Shown: piece after piece, positions 1 to 10,089 of the stretch
Numbering within the stretch: the first letter of the stretch is position 1
Layout: every line of letters starts with the position of its first letter
DNA from: Micromonospora sp. CPCC 205371
GTDB taxonomy: Bacteria; Actinomycetota; Actinomycetes; Mycobacteriales; Micromonosporaceae
Length of the DNA: 34,339 nt
NCBI RefSeq assembly: GCF_026130045.1
Contig: NZ_JAIBNX010000084.1
Span: 1-34,339, forward strand
Direction of reading: 5' to 3'
Position numbers and translations under genes: made by a program
Notes under the pieces: model-generated
What the model was told of the DNA's origin: nothing
Database searches by the model: none
What the model saw: the letters and a program-made list of their open reading frames with translations, nothing else

Positions 1-1
1 C

Positions 2-240
2 CGGCTCGGTGGCGTACTGGCAGGGCTGGTCAGCTTCGCGAACCCGTCGAAGATCGTCATCGGGGGCGGGCTCGCGCACCTCGGGCACATCCTGCTCGCC
101 GAGATCCGCTGCGTGGTGTACCGCCGCTCGCTGCCGCTCGCCACCGGCAACCTGCCGGTGGTCCTCTCCGAGCTGGGCCCGCGTGCCGGCGTGACCGGCG
201 CCGCGGTCCTGGCCAGCGACGTCGCTTTCGAGCAGGCGTC

Positions 241-244
<4 letters not shown>
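2..244 (+). CDS. ROK-family sugar kinase / transcriptional regulator, C-terminal part
   Basis: The window opens inside this gene, so only its last 80 codons are present. The tail carries the ROK pattern of a small loop after an Asn-Pro pair (FANPSKIVIGGGLA), then LLAEIR, YRRSLPLAT and a closing LGPRAGVTGAAVLA segment. ROK proteins are sugar kinases or sugar-responsive repressors with an N-terminal winged helix. The part that would tell these apart lies outside the window. Its TGA stop overlaps the ATG of the following ABC ATPase gene (ATGA), so the two are translationally coupled. That position favours a local sugar-sensing repressor or a kinase for the imported sugar. Confidence 0.85.
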
Positions 245-1778
<1,534 letters not shown>

Positions 1779-1782
<4 letters not shown>

Positions 1783-2819
1783 CGACGACGCAGACGGCGG
1801 CCCCGCCCGCCAACGAAAAGCCGGCCGAGACGCGGAGCTGGTGGCGCGACGACGCCAGCGAACCGCTGCGGCGCAACCTGGCTCTCTTTGCCGTGCTGAT
1901 CCTGCTGATCATCATCGGCATCGCGACCCGGCCGGACCTCTACAGCGACTCCACGTGGGTGCGCAACAACATCTTCACCATCCTCGAACTGGCGTCGGTG
2001 ATCGGCGTCGTGACCGTTGGCATGACCTTCGTGATCATCGGGGGCGGCATCGACCTGTCGGTGGGCGCGATCGTGGCGCTCGCCGGGGTCTGGTCGACCA
2101 CGCTGGCCACCCAGAGCTACGGCGCCGGCGGCATGATCTTCTGCGCGCTCGCGGTCGGCATCGGTGTCGGCGTCGTCAACGGCATCCTCATCGCGTACGG
2201 CCGGCTGGTCGCCTTCATCGCCACGCTCGCGATCTTGGTGGCCGCCCGCGGGCTCGCCGCCCAGATCTCCGGCAAGCAGACCCAGGTGTCCACGAACACC
2301 TTCATCAACGACATCGCCGCCAACGACTTGCTCGGCATCCCGCTGCTGGTCTACATCCTGGCCGCGGTGGTGGCCGCCGGTTGGGTACTCCTCAACCGCA
2401 CCACGTTCGGCCGGCGCACCGTCGCCGTCGGCGGCAACGTCGAGGCGGCCCGGCTCGCCGGCATCAACGTCAAGCGGCACACGCTGCTGCTGTACGCGCT
2501 GTCCGGCCTGTGCTGCGGCATCGCCGCCATCATGCTCACCTCGCAGGCCACCTCCGCTCAGGCGGCCATGGCCAACCTGTACGAACTCGACGCGATCGCC
2601 GCGGCGATCATCGGCGGCACGCTGCTCAGCGGCGGCCGCGGCACGATCATCGGCTCGCTCCTGGGCGTGATCGTGTTCGCCACCATTACGAACCTGTTCG
2701 CCATCAACAACCTGTCCACCGAGGTCCAGAACATGGTCAAGGGCGGCATCATCGTCGCCGCCGTGCTGGTCCAGCAGTTCCGGTACAAGTCGCTCTCCCA
2801 GCTTTTCAACCGCGCATAA
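1779..2819 (+). CDS. Sugar ABC transporter permease (RbsC type)
   Basis: A 346-residue polytopic membrane protein of the branched-chain/ribose permease superfamily. About ten hydrophobic segments can be seen after a charged N-terminal tail of about 30 residues. Family hallmarks are [14 protein letters not shown] near residue 90, a [15 protein letters not shown] segment, the cytoplasmic loop [21 protein letters not shown] that contacts the ATPase, and [17 protein letters not shown] near the C-terminus. The start overlaps the ATPase stop by four bases. One such permease normally works as a homodimer with the fused ATPase encoded upstream. A short gap containing a hairpin separates it from the binding-protein gene. 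Confidence 0.95.
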
Positions 2820-2839
2820 ACGCACCTGCCCCATCGGTG

Positions 2840-2858
2840 ACCGTCCATGTCGGACGGT
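2840..2858 (+). promoter_or_regulatory. Intercistronic hairpin between permease and binding-protein genes
   Basis: A 7-bp perfect inverted repeat (ACCGTCC, 2840-2846, and GGACGGT, 2852-2858) with a 5-base loop lies in the 78-bp gap between the permease and the binding protein. There is no T tract, so it need not terminate. In binding-protein transport operons such hairpins often stabilise or partly terminate mRNA so that the binding protein is made in excess; that role here is inference. Confidence 0.4.
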
Positions 2859-2897
2859 GGCCGGACCCCTTGCACCCTGACACCCCCGGAGGTCGCC

Positions 2898-3953
2898 ATG
2901 CGACACCTACCCGATCTGTCCCGCCGCCGGCTGCTGATAGGCGGTGCCGCGCTCGGAGCGGGAGCCGTGCTCACCGGCTGCACGAGCAACGACTCGGGCG
3001 ACGATGACAACAACGCGCAGGTGAACACGGGCAACAACAACGCGAACGCGGCGCCCGGCAAGCAGGTCACGATCGGCTTCTCCGCCCCGGCCGCGGACCA
3101 CGGCTGGATCGCCGCCATCACCAACAACGCCAAGGCGCAGGCCGACACGTACTCCGATGTGGAGTTCAAGACCGTCGAGGCCGGCGCGGACGCGGCGGCC
3201 CAGCGCGCCGCCCTCCAGACGCTCATCTCCCAGAAGCCCGACGTCATCGTGCTGCTCCCGCACGACGGCAAGGAGCTGAACGCGTTTGGCCTTTCGGCCA
3301 TGCAGGCCGGCATCCCGGTCGTCAACCTGGACCGCGCGTTCCCGGACGCCAAGGCGTACCGGCTCCAGATCAAGGGCGACAACTACGGCATGGGCGTCTC
3401 CGCGGCGGCCTATATCGTGGCGCAGATGAAGGCCAAGGGCGTCAGCGCCCCGGTCATCGGCGAGATCGCCGGCATGGACGAGCTGGAGCTGACCCAGGAG
3501 CGCTCGAAGGGCTTCGCGGACACCCTGGCGCAGGCCGGCTTCCGGGTGGCCAACCGGCGCGCCGCCCGGTTCACCGCCGACACGGGCCAGCAGGAGGCTG
3601 CCAGCCTGCTCCAGGCACTGCCCAAGTTGGACGCTCTGTGGAACCACGACGACGACCAGGGCATCGGCGTGCTGGCGGCGATCAGCCAGGCCAACCGCAG
3701 CGAGTTCGTCATGGTCGGGGGCGCGGGCTCGAAGGCGGCGATCGAGGCGATCCAGGCCGACAACAGCGTTCTCAAGGCGACCGTCACGTACAGCCCGTCG
3801 ATGGCCTCCTCGGCGATCTCGCTGGCCCGACTGATCGCCCAGGGTCGCGGCATGTCCGACCTGGTCGAGCTCCAGGTGCCGAAGGAAATCACCCTCGCCT
3901 CCGAGACCATCACCAAGGAGAACGCGGGCAACTACCTGAAGCTCGGGTTCTGA
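2898..3953 (+). CDS. Sugar ABC transporter substrate-binding lipoprotein (RbsB-like)
   Basis: A 351-residue periplasmic-binding-protein family 4 protein. I chose the ATG at 2898 because a GGAGGT box lies 4 bases upstream and because the protein then starts with a clean export signal: a twin-arginine stretch (SRRRLL, residues 8-13), a hydrophobic core and a lipobox LTGC with the modified cysteine at residue 28. This implies Tat export and lipid anchoring. An Asn/Asp-rich linker follows, then the type 1 binding-protein fold (TIGFSAPAADHGWIAAI, IVLLPHDGKEL, IPVVNLDRAF). It delivers the ligand to the permease/ATPase encoded upstream. The ligand is a sugar or cyclitol by family and is otherwise unknown. 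Confidence 0.95.
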   Translation: MRHLPDLSRRRLLIGGAALGAGAVLTGCTSNDSGDDDNNAQVNTGNNNANAAPGKQVTIGFSAPAADHGWIAAITNNAKAQADTYSDVEFKTVEAGADAAAQRAALQTLISQKPDVIVLLPHDGKELNAFGLSAMQAGIPVVNLDRAFPDAKAYRLQIKGDNYGMGVSAAAYIVAQMKAKGVSAPVIGEIAGMDELELTQERSKGFADTLAQAGFRVANRRAARFTADTGQQEAASLLQALPKLDALWNHDDDQGIGVLAAISQANRSEFVMVGGAGSKAAIEAIQADNSVLKATVTYSPSMASSAISLARLIAQGRGMSDLVELQVPKEITLASETITKENAGNYLKLGF

Positions 3954-3965
3954 CATGAGGGCCCT

Positions 3966-4089
3966 GCTAGTTGGCGCTCGCTTCGCTCGAGCGGGTCATG
4001 CGCCCCTTGTGCCTCCCTGTAGCCGCCAGTCGCTCCGGTCGCTACGCTCCCTGCGCTTTGTGGTGGCTGCGGGAGGCGGCGCATGACCG
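3966..4089 (+). repeat. Dispersed repeat copy 1, ending in the start codon of the oxidoreductase gene
   Basis: This segment matches 15814-15928 with about 11 mismatches in about 114 aligned positions, counted by eye. It also has a 9-base insertion (AGTCGCTCC, about 4028-4036) that looks like a local duplication of the adjoining GGTCGCTACG. The shared block runs from GCTAG through a CGCTCG/CGAGCG palindrome (3975-3980 and 3988-3993), a conserved GTGCCTCCCTGTAGCCGCC segment, and GGCTGCGGGAGGCGGCGC into ATGACCG. It therefore includes the ribosome binding site and first codons of the downstream gene. It fills most of the gap after the binding-protein gene. Confidence 0.9.
4011..4077 (+). promoter_or_regulatory. 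Ribosome-binding-site-sequestering stem-loop before the oxidoreductase gene
   Basis: The arm GCCTCCC (4011-4017) is fully complementary to GGGAGGC (4071-4077), which contains the Shine-Dalgarno GGGAGG six bases before the ATG at 4083. Pairing continues past one bulged T: GTAGCCGCC (4019-4027) with GGTGGCTGC (4062-4070), including G-U pairs. About 16 pairs would hide the ribosome binding site, so translation may need an activator, coupling from upstream ribosomes or structural melting. The structure was folded by eye only. Confidence 0.55.
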
Positions 4090-5273
4090 AGCTACGGGTC
4101 GGCATGGTCGGTTACGCGTTCATGGGCGCGGCGCACTCGCAGGCGTGGCGCACCGTGAACCGCGTGTACGACCTGCCGGTGCGCGCCCGCATGGTGGCGG
4201 TGTGCGGTCGCGACGAGTCGAAGGTGGCGGCCGCCGCGGTCCGGCTCGGATGGGAGGGACACACCACCGACTGGCGTGAGCTGGTCGCCCGCGACGACAT
4301 CGACGTCATCGACGTGTGCACGCCGGGCGACAGCCACGCCGAGATCGCCATCGCGGCGCTGGCGGCGGGCAAGCACGTGCTGTGCGAGAAGCCGCTCGCC
4401 AACAGCGTCGACGAGGCGCGGGCGATGGTCGCCGCGGCCGAGCGGGCCCGTGCGGCGGGGGTGCGCTCGATGTGCGGGTTCAACTATCGACGTACGCCCG
4501 CGGTCGCGGTCATGCGCCAGCTCGTCGAGGCCGGGCGGCTCGGCGTTATCCGGCACGTCCGCGCCGTGTACCTCCAGGACTGGATCGTCGACCCGCAGTT
4601 TCCGCTCGTGTGGCGGCTGCAGAAGGAGAAGGCCGGCTCGGGCGCGCTCGGCGACATCGGCGCGCACATCGTCGACCTGACCCAGTTCGTGACCGGCCAG
4701 CGGATCGCCGGCGTGAGCGCGCTGACCGAGACGTTCGTGAAGGAACGCCCATTGCCGGCGGAGGCATCGGGCCTGGCGGCGTCGGCCGATGGCACGGGCA
4801 CCGGACCGGTCACAGTGGACGACGCGGCGCTGTTCCTGGCGCGGTTCGACGGCGGTGCGATCGCCACGTACGAGGCGACGCGCTTCGCCACCGGCCGCAA
4901 GAACGGGCTCCGCGTCGAGCTGAACGGCTCGCTCGGCTCGGTGGCGTTCGACTTCGAGCGGATGAACGAGCTGGAGTTCTACGACGCCACGCAGCCGGGG
5001 GCGGAGCAGGGCTTCCGTCGCATCCTGGTGACCGAGTCCGACCACCCGTACATGTCGGCGTGGTGGCCGCCCGGGCACGCCATCGGGTACGAGCACACCT
5101 TCACGCATGAGATGCGCGACTTCCTCGAGGCGGTCGGCACCGGTGTCGACCCGACGCCATCCTTCGTCGACGCGCTCGGAGTCCAGTTGGTACTCGACGC
5201 CGTGACCCGCTCGGCGGAGCGCGGTTCGGCGTGGACATCGGTGGCGCCCGCCTTGGAGCAGGTGGCCGCCTAG
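4083..5273 (+). CDS. Gfo/Idh/MocA family NAD(P)-dependent oxidoreductase
   Basis: A 396-residue sugar/cyclitol dehydrogenase. The N-terminal Rossmann fold starts GMVGYAFMGAAHSQAW (residues 7-22) and holds the family EKP motif (residues 102-104). The C-terminal alpha/beta domain has GALGDIGAHIVDLTQFV, with the Asp and His usual in the active site. Members oxidise inositol, glucose, galactose or similar sugars. The start at 4083 has GGGAGG six bases upstream, embedded in a hairpin that also occurs before the polyprenyl synthase gene at 15922. The gene follows the ABC importer in the same direction, so its substrate is probably the imported sugar or cyclitol. Which one is not visible. Confidence 0.93.
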   Translation: MTELRVGMVGYAFMGAAHSQAWRTVNRVYDLPVRARMVAVCGRDESKVAAAAVRLGWEGHTTDWRELVARDDIDVIDVCTPGDSHAEIAIAALAAGKHVLCEKPLANSVDEARAMVAAAERARAAGVRSMCGFNYRRTPAVAVMRQLVEAGRLGVIRHVRAVYLQDWIVDPQFPLVWRLQKEKAGSGALGDIGAHIVDLTQFVTGQRIAGVSALTETFVKERPLPAEASGLAASADGTGTGPVTVDDAALFLARFDGGAIATYEATRFATGRKNGLRVELNGSLGSVAFDFERMNELEFYDATQPGAEQGFRRILVTESDHPYMSAWWPPGHAIGYEHTFTHEMRDFLEAVGTGVDPTPSFVDALGVQLVLDAVTRSAERGSAWTSVAPALEQVAA

Positions 5274-5284
5274 CGAACAGGTAC

Positions 5285-5366
5285 GTGGGCGCGGTGGCGC
5301 GCGCCCACCCGGAGCTCCTCGGGCCCCGCCCACGAGGGTCCGGACGCGGTTGCGCCCCGCGTCCGG
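5285..5366 (+). terminator. Three consecutive GC hairpins after the oxidoreductase gene
   Basis: Within the 194-bp gap after 5273 there are three hairpins in a row: GTGGGCG/CGCCCAC (5285-5291 and 5302-5308), CCTCG/CGAGG (5317-5321 and 5333-5337), and a perfect 10-bp stem CCGGACGCGG/CCGCGTCCGG (5340-5349 and 5357-5366) with a 7-base loop. There is no T run, as is common for actinobacterial terminators. This probably ends the transporter/oxidoreductase transcript. I see no convincing promoter in 5367-5457, although one for the next gene should lie there. Confidence 0.6.
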
Positions 5367-5467
5367 GATCGGGCGGGTCCCGAGGTTACCGAATACCAGG
5401 AAGACCTTGGCGGACATGGCACCGCGCCAGGGGGTTGGGCACAGCGCTTCAAACCCCGGAGGGTTAC

Positions 5468-8400
5468 ATGGCTTCACCAATCAGACGGTGGGTATCCGTG
5501 CTCGCCGCCGCAATCCTTACGACACCCCTGGCCGCCACCGCACCTGTGTCGGCCGCGCCGGCACCCAGTACCCCCACCGACGAGACCCTCGTGACGCAGG
5601 AGAACGGCCCGGCCGCCCTGCGCTCCTCCGTGCGGGCGCCGGAGACGTACCAGGTGCTCGTGTTCACCAAGACCGCCGGCGTGCGCCGGGACTCCATCGA
5701 CAAGGGCGTCAACGCGATCCGGACGCTCGGCAGCGCCAACGGGTTCACCATCGACGTGACCCAGAACTCGACCGCGTTCACCGACGAGAACCTGGCCAAC
5801 TACCGGGCGGTCGTCTTCCTCAACACGACCGGCGACGTGCTGTCGGGCGCGCAGGAGGCGGCGTTCGAGCGGTACTTCCGGGGCGGTGGCGGGTACGTGG
5901 GCGTGCACGCCGCTGCGGAGACCGAGCCGGACTGGACCTTCTACAACACGGTCGTCGGCACCAAGGTGGCCAGCGCGGCACCGGTGTCGTCGGGGCTCAT
6001 CGACGTCGCCGACCGCGCGCACCCGTCGACCGAGCCGCTCGCGCGCGAGGTGACGCTGAGTGAGGAGTGGTACAACTACACGACCAACGTCCGGGGTACC
6101 TCGCATGTGCTGGCGACGGTGAGCGAGAAGAGCTTCACGGGCGGCACGATGGGGTACGACCACCCGATCGCGTGGTGCAAGGACTACCAGGGCGGCCGCT
6201 CGTGGTACACGGGCCTGGGGCACTCCACCGCCTCGTACGGCAACGGCGCCTTCCGCAAGCACCTGCTGGGCGGTATCCAGTGGGCGGCCGGCGTGGTCGA
6301 GGGCGACTGCGGTGCCACCGTCATCGCCAACTACGAGAAGGTCACCCTCAACGACGAGCCGGGCGAGCCGATGTCGCTGTCGGTGCTGCCGGACGGCCGG
6401 GTGCTGCACAACACGCGGGGCGGCGAGATCCGGCTGTACGACCCGGCGACCGGCGCCAGCCCGGTGATCAACACGATCCCCGTGTACCAGCACGACGAGG
6501 ACGGCCTGCAGACGCTCACGATCGACCCGAACTTCGCGCAGAACAAGTGGGTCTACGTGTACTACTCGCCGCGGCTGGACACGCCGACCACCGACGCGCC
6601 CGCGACCAGCACCGACCCGACCGTCTGGGACCAGTACAAGGGGTACAACCAGCTGTCCCGGTTCAAGTTCGTCGAGACGCCGACACCCCATCTGGATCTG
6701 GCCTCTGAGCAGCAGATCCTGCGCGTCGACGTCGACCGGGGCATCTGCTGTCACGTCGCCGGCAAGATCAAGTTTGACGGCAAGGGCCTGCTGTACCTGG
6801 TCACCGGCGACGACACCAACGCCGGTGGCTCCGACGGGTACGTGCCGATCAACGAGTCGCCGACGCAAGGGCCGGGCTACGACGCGCAGCGCTCGTCGGC
6901 CAACACCAACGACCTGCGGGGCAAGGTGCTCCGCATCAAGGTCAAGGACGACGGCTCGTACTCGATCCCGTCCGGCAACCTCTTCCCCGAGTCGCAGGAC
7001 GCGGACGGCAAGACCCGGCCCGAGATCTTCCTGATGGGCCTGCGGAACCCGTTCCGCTTCGACGTGGACAGCAAGGGCATGGTGTACGTCGGCGACTACT
7101 CGCCGGACTCCCGCGTGCCCAACCCGACCCGCGGCCCCGAGGGCACCGGCCGGTGGTTCGCCACCAACAAGCCGGGCAACTACGGCTGGCCGTACTGCTA
7201 CTCGCCGACGCTGCCGTACGTCGACTTCGACTTCGTCACCCGCACCTCGGGCGCGCCGTTCAACTGCGCCGCGCCGGTCAACAACTCGCCGCGCAACACC
7301 GGCCGCAGCGTGCTGCCACCGGTCGAGCAGCCACAGTTCTGGTACACGTACAACGCGCTCACCCCGTGCCCGGAGGCGTACCTGCAGACTCCGGCCGGAA
7401 CGTGCGACTTCAAGTGGCCGGTCATGGGCACGGGCGGCGTCGGCCCGCACGGCGGTCCGATCTACAAGTACGACCCGGAGTTGGAGTCGCAGACCAAGTT
7501 CCCGGAGTACTACCAGGACGCGGTCTTCTTCGGTGAGTTCACGCGGGACAAGATGTTCGTGATGCGCACCAACGGCAGCGGCAAGCTGCTGGGTGCCGAG
7601 CAGTTCCTGCCCGGGTTCGTCTTCGACAACCTGATGGAGATGGAGTTCGGGCCGGACGGCAACATCTACTTCCTGGAGTACGGCGACGGTTTCTTCCGGC
7701 CCAATCCGGACGCCCAGCTCGCCATGATCCGGTACGTGAAGGGCACCCGGTCGCCGGTGGCGAAGCTCAGCGCGACGCCCACCTCTGGCCAGGCGCCGCT
7801 GACCGTGCAGTTCTCCAGTGCGGGCACGTACGACCCGGACCCGGGTGACTCCATCTCGTTCGCCTGGGACCTCGACGGCGATGGCACGGTCGACTCGGCC
7901 GACCCGGACCCGTCACACACCTACACGGCCAACGGCGTCTACACCGCGAAGCTGACGGTGACCGACTCCAGCGGCAAGACGGCGGTGCTGACCCGGGAGA
8001 TCACGGTCGGCAACACGGCACCGGTCGTCACGGTCACCTCGCCGCTGGCGGGCACGTTCTTCAACTGGGGCGACACCATCCCGTGGACCGTGACGGTGAC
8101 CGATCCGGAGGACGGCCCGATCGACTGCTCTCGGGTCAAGGTGTCCTTCGTGCTCGGCCACGACACCCACGGTCACGGCATGAGCGACCAGTACGCGTGT
8201 TCCGGCTCGTTCGTGAGCCCCGCTGACGGCGGCGACCACGCGGGCGGCTACCTGTACGGCGGCGTCAGCGCGACCTACACCGACCTCGGTGCGAACGGCC
8301 AGCCCGCGCTCACCACGGTCGACCAGGTGGTGCTGCAGGTCCGGCGGCAGCAAGCCGAGTTCGCGCAGGTGCAGCAGGGCGTCACGCTGGCCAACACGGG

Positions 8401-8761
8401 TGATACCGGCGGCGGCCAGCACGTGGCGGGCATCGACGCCGGCGACCACATCGCGTTCAACCCGGTCAACCTGGGCGGCGTCGGCGCGATCACGTTCCGG
8501 TACGCCAGCGGCGCCACCGCGACGGCGGGCACGCCACGGGCCACGGTCGAGCTGCGGTCCGGCTCGCCGACCGGGGCGGTGGTCGCCACGGCGACGCTCA
8601 ACGCGACCAGCGGCACCAACTCCTGGACGAGCGCGACGGTGCCCATCAGCGCCGCCGCCGGTCCGCAACAGATCTACCTGGTGTTCCAACCGGTGTCCGG
8701 CGGACCGACCACGAGCCTGGTGAACCTCAACTGGGTCGAGTTCGGCGCGGCGGCACCGTAA
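5468..8761 (+). CDS. Secreted ThuA / glucose-sorbosone dehydrogenase / PKD / CBM6-like protein
   Basis: A 1097-residue multidomain exported protein. I chose the ATG at 5468 because GGAGGG lies five bases upstream and a Sec signal follows (MASPIRRWVSVLAAAILTTP, cleavage after about residue 31, ...VSAAPA). The order is ThuA-like domain (about 58-273, with GYVGVHAAAETEPDW), PQQ-type glucose/sorbosone dehydrogenase beta-propeller (about 290-757), PKD domain (about 760-848, with DPDPGD and WDLDGDGTVDS), an Ig-like segment (about 850-957) and a CBM6-like module (about 960-1097, with GDHIAFNPVNLGG and NLNWVEFG). Such proteins are thought to bind and oxidise sugars outside the cell. The enzyme's substrate and cofactor are not established here. 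Confidence 0.9.
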   Translation: MASPIRRWVSVLAAAILTTPLAATAPVSAAPAPSTPTDETLVTQENGPAALRSSVRAPETYQVLVFTKTAGVRRDSIDKGVNAIRTLGSANGFTIDVTQNSTAFTDENLANYRAVVFLNTTGDVLSGAQEAAFERYFRGGGGYVGVHAAAETEPDWTFYNTVVGTKVASAAPVSSGLIDVADRAHPSTEPLAREVTLSEEWYNYTTNVRGTSHVLATVSEKSFTGGTMGYDHPIAWCKDYQGGRSWYTGLGHSTASYGNGAFRKHLLGGIQWAAGVVEGDCGATVIANYEKVTLNDEPGEPMSLSVLPDGRVLHNTRGGEIRLYDPATGASPVINTIPVYQHDEDGLQTLTIDPNFAQNKWVYVYYSPRLDTPTTDAPATSTDPTVWDQYKGYNQLSRFKFVETPTPHLDLASEQQILRVDVDRGICCHVAGKIKFDGKGLLYLVTGDDTNAGGSDGYVPINESPTQGPGYDAQRSSANTNDLRGKVLRIKVKDDGSYSIPSGNLFPESQDADGKTRPEIFLMGLRNPFRFDVDSKGMVYVGDYSPDSRVPNPTRGPEGTGRWFATNKPGNYGWPYCYSPTLPYVDFDFVTRTSGAPFNCAAPVNNSPRNTGRSVLPPVEQPQFWYTYNALTPCPEAYLQTPAGTCDFKWPVMGTGGVGPHGGPIYKYDPELESQTKFPEYYQDAVFFGEFTRDKMFVMRTNGSGKLLGAEQFLPGFVFDNLMEMEFGPDGNIYFLEYGDGFFRPNPDAQLAMIRYVKGTRSPVAKLSATPTSGQAPLTVQFSSAGTYDPDPGDSISFAWDLDGDGTVDSADPDPSHTYTANGVYTAKLTVTDSSGKTAVLTREITVGNTAPVVTVTSPLAGTFFNWGDTIPWTVTVTDPEDGPIDCSRVKVSFVLGHDTHGHGMSDQYACSGSFVSPADGGDHAGGYLYGGVSATYTDLGANGQPALTTVDQVVLQVRRQQAEFAQVQQGVTLANTGDTGGGQHVAGIDAGDHIAFNPVNLGGVGAITFRYASGATATAGTPRATVELRSGSPTGAVVATATLNATSGTNSWTSATVPISAAAGPQQIYLVFQPVSGGPTTSLVNLNWVEFGAAAP

Positions 8762-8771
8762 CGCAGGCGCC

Positions 8772-8821
8772 GGGGGCGGGGGCCGTCCGCTCCCGTCGCC
8801 CCCTCCCCCCCCCCGCCGGGG
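8772..8821 (+). terminator. GC hairpins and poly-C tract after the ThuA/GSDH gene
   Basis: The 188-bp gap 8762-8949 begins with extremely GC-rich sequence. GGGGGCG (8772-8778) can pair with CGCCCCC (8797-8803), and CCCC/GGGG (8811-8814 and 8818-8821) forms a second small stem next to an uninterrupted run of ten C (8805-8814). This is probably the terminator of the preceding gene. The remainder to about 8890 shows nothing else. Confidence 0.4.
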
Positions 8822-8894
8822 CCCCTGGCCGTGCCGGGGGCGCCGCCGCCCGCGCGGTCGCGGTGGTGCCATCCCGGCTGGCGGGTGGATGGGG

Positions 8895-8935
8895 CCTAAT
8901 ACTGACACAAAGGGTACAAAACGCTGGTATCAATG
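8895..8935 (+). promoter_or_regulatory. AT-richer promoter-like island before the ebo-type operon
   Basis: In an otherwise GC-saturated gap, 8895-8935 is sharply richer in A and T (CCTAATACTGACACAAAGG and onward). CTGACA at 8902-8907 resembles a -35 box; the candidate -10 about 17 bases later (TGGTAT, 8925-8930) is weak. It sits 20-50 bases before the first gene of the long operon, where its promoter should be. The exact boxes are uncertain. Confidence 0.35.
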
Positions 8936-8949
8936 CAGGGGGAGGCGGC

Positions 8950-10089
8950 ATGGCGACGGGTGTCTGGCTTGTCGGCGCGCGCGGTTCGGTCGCGGCGACG
9001 AGCATCGTGGGAGCTGCGGCGATACGCGCCGGCTTGGCTGAGCCGACCGGCTGCGTCACAGAGCTGCCCCAGCTCCAGGGCGCGTCGCTGCCGCCGCTGG
9101 GCGAGCTCGTCTTCGGAGGCCACGACGTCGCGGACACCCCGCTGGCGAAGAAGGCCGACGCGCTCGCCGCCGCGGGCGTGGTGCCCGCCCGGCTGGTCGC
9201 GGCGGTCGCCGAGGAACTCGCCGCCGCCGACGCGGAGATCCGGCCAGCGCCCGCCGTCGCCACGCAACGGGAGGCAGCGGCGCTGGTCGCGGGCGATATC
9301 GCCGCCTTCCGGGACCGCCATCGGCTGGAACGCGTCGTCGTGGTCAACGTGGCGTCGACAGAGCCACTGGTACAGCCACACCCCGCCCACGATGATCTCG
9401 ACGACCTGGAGCAGGCGCTCGGCGGTACCACTCCCGTGCTTCCGCCGAGCTCCCTCTACGCGTACGCGGCCTTCACCGCCGGCTGCTCGCACGTGGACTT
9501 CACGCCCTCGACCGGTGCCCGGCTGCCCGCCCTCGCGCAGATGGCCACCCTGCACGGGCTGCCATACGCCGGTCACGACGGCAAGACCGGCGAGACGCTG
9601 GTCAAGTCGGTGCTCGCGCCCATGTTCGCGATGCGCAACCTGCGGGTCCGCACCTGGTCGGGCACCAACCTGCTCGGCGGCGGCGACGGTGCCAACCTCG
9701 CCGACCCGGGCCCCAACGCCGCGAAGGCCAGCAGCAAGCAGCGCGTCCTGGCCGAGACGCTCGGGTACGAGCCGCAGGGGCACACCCGGATCGAGTACGT
9801 GGACGACATCGGCGACTTCAAGACCGCCTGGGACCTCGTCACGTTCACCGGGTTCCTGGGCACGTCGATGCGGATGGAGTTCTCCTGGCACGGCTGCGAC
9901 TCGGCGCTCGCCGCACCCCTGGTACTCGATCTGGCTCGACTGACGGCCGGCGCGCACCGCGCTGGACGGTCCGGAGCCCTCACCGAGGTGGCGTTCTTCT
10001 TTAAAGATCCACTCGGGACGGTGTCGCATGGGCTCGCCGAACAGTGGGCCGCGCTCGCGGCGTTCGTGCGAGGGCTCGGCGATGCCTAG
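8950..10089 (+). CDS. myo-Inositol-phosphate synthase (INO1 family)
   Basis: A 379-residue NAD-dependent cyclase that, by family, converts glucose 6-phosphate to inositol 3-phosphate. The ATG at 8950 follows a strong GGGGAGG box. Visible hallmarks are the N-terminal dinucleotide loop GARGSVA (residues 9-15), VVVVNVASTEP, the domain core GHDGKTGETLVKSVLAP, and NLLGGGDGANLADP. It opens an operon whose next gene overlaps it (its TAG comes five bases after the next ATG). In ebo clusters of other bacteria the cyclase is EboD, related to dehydroquinate synthase. An INO1 enzyme here suggests that the product is an inositol-like cyclitol phosphate. It may be dedicated to this pathway rather than to phosphatidylinositol or mycothiol supply. 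Confidence 0.93.
   Translation: MATGVWLVGARGSVAATSIVGAAAIRAGLAEPTGCVTELPQLQGASLPPLGELVFGGHDVADTPLAKKADALAAAGVVPARLVAAVAEELAAADAEIRPAPAVATQREAAALVAGDIAAFRDRHRLERVVVVNVASTEPLVQPHPAHDDLDDLEQALGGTTPVLPPSSLYAYAAFTAGCSHVDFTPSTGARLPALAQMATLHGLPYAGHDGKTGETLVKSVLAPMFAMRNLRVRTWSGTNLLGGGDGANLADPGPNAAKASSKQRVLAETLGYEPQGHTRIEYVDDIGDFKTAWDLVTFTGFLGTSMRMEFSWHGCDSALAAPLVLDLARLTAGAHRAGRSGALTEVAFFFKDPLGTVSHGLAEQWAALAAFVRGLGDA

Noticed and set aside
5231-5467. Upstream extension of the ThuA/GSDH gene to 5231
   Set aside because: The extra 79 residues overlap the oxidoreductase gene, run through three terminator-like hairpins and would bury the signal peptide. ATG 5468 has a good ribosome binding site and a proper signal.
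8802-8945. CCTCCCCC at 8802-8809 as an anti-Shine-Dalgarno to GGGGGAGG at 8938-8945, similar to the repeat hairpins
   Set aside because: The match is real but the C tract is low complexity, lies 130 bases away and is probably upstream of the transcription start; there are no flanking complementary pairs.
8863-8949. Earlier start of the inositol-phosphate synthase at 8863
   Set aside because: The extra 29 residues have no family match and cross the promoter-like island. ATG 8950 has the strong GGGGAGG box and the family N-terminus.
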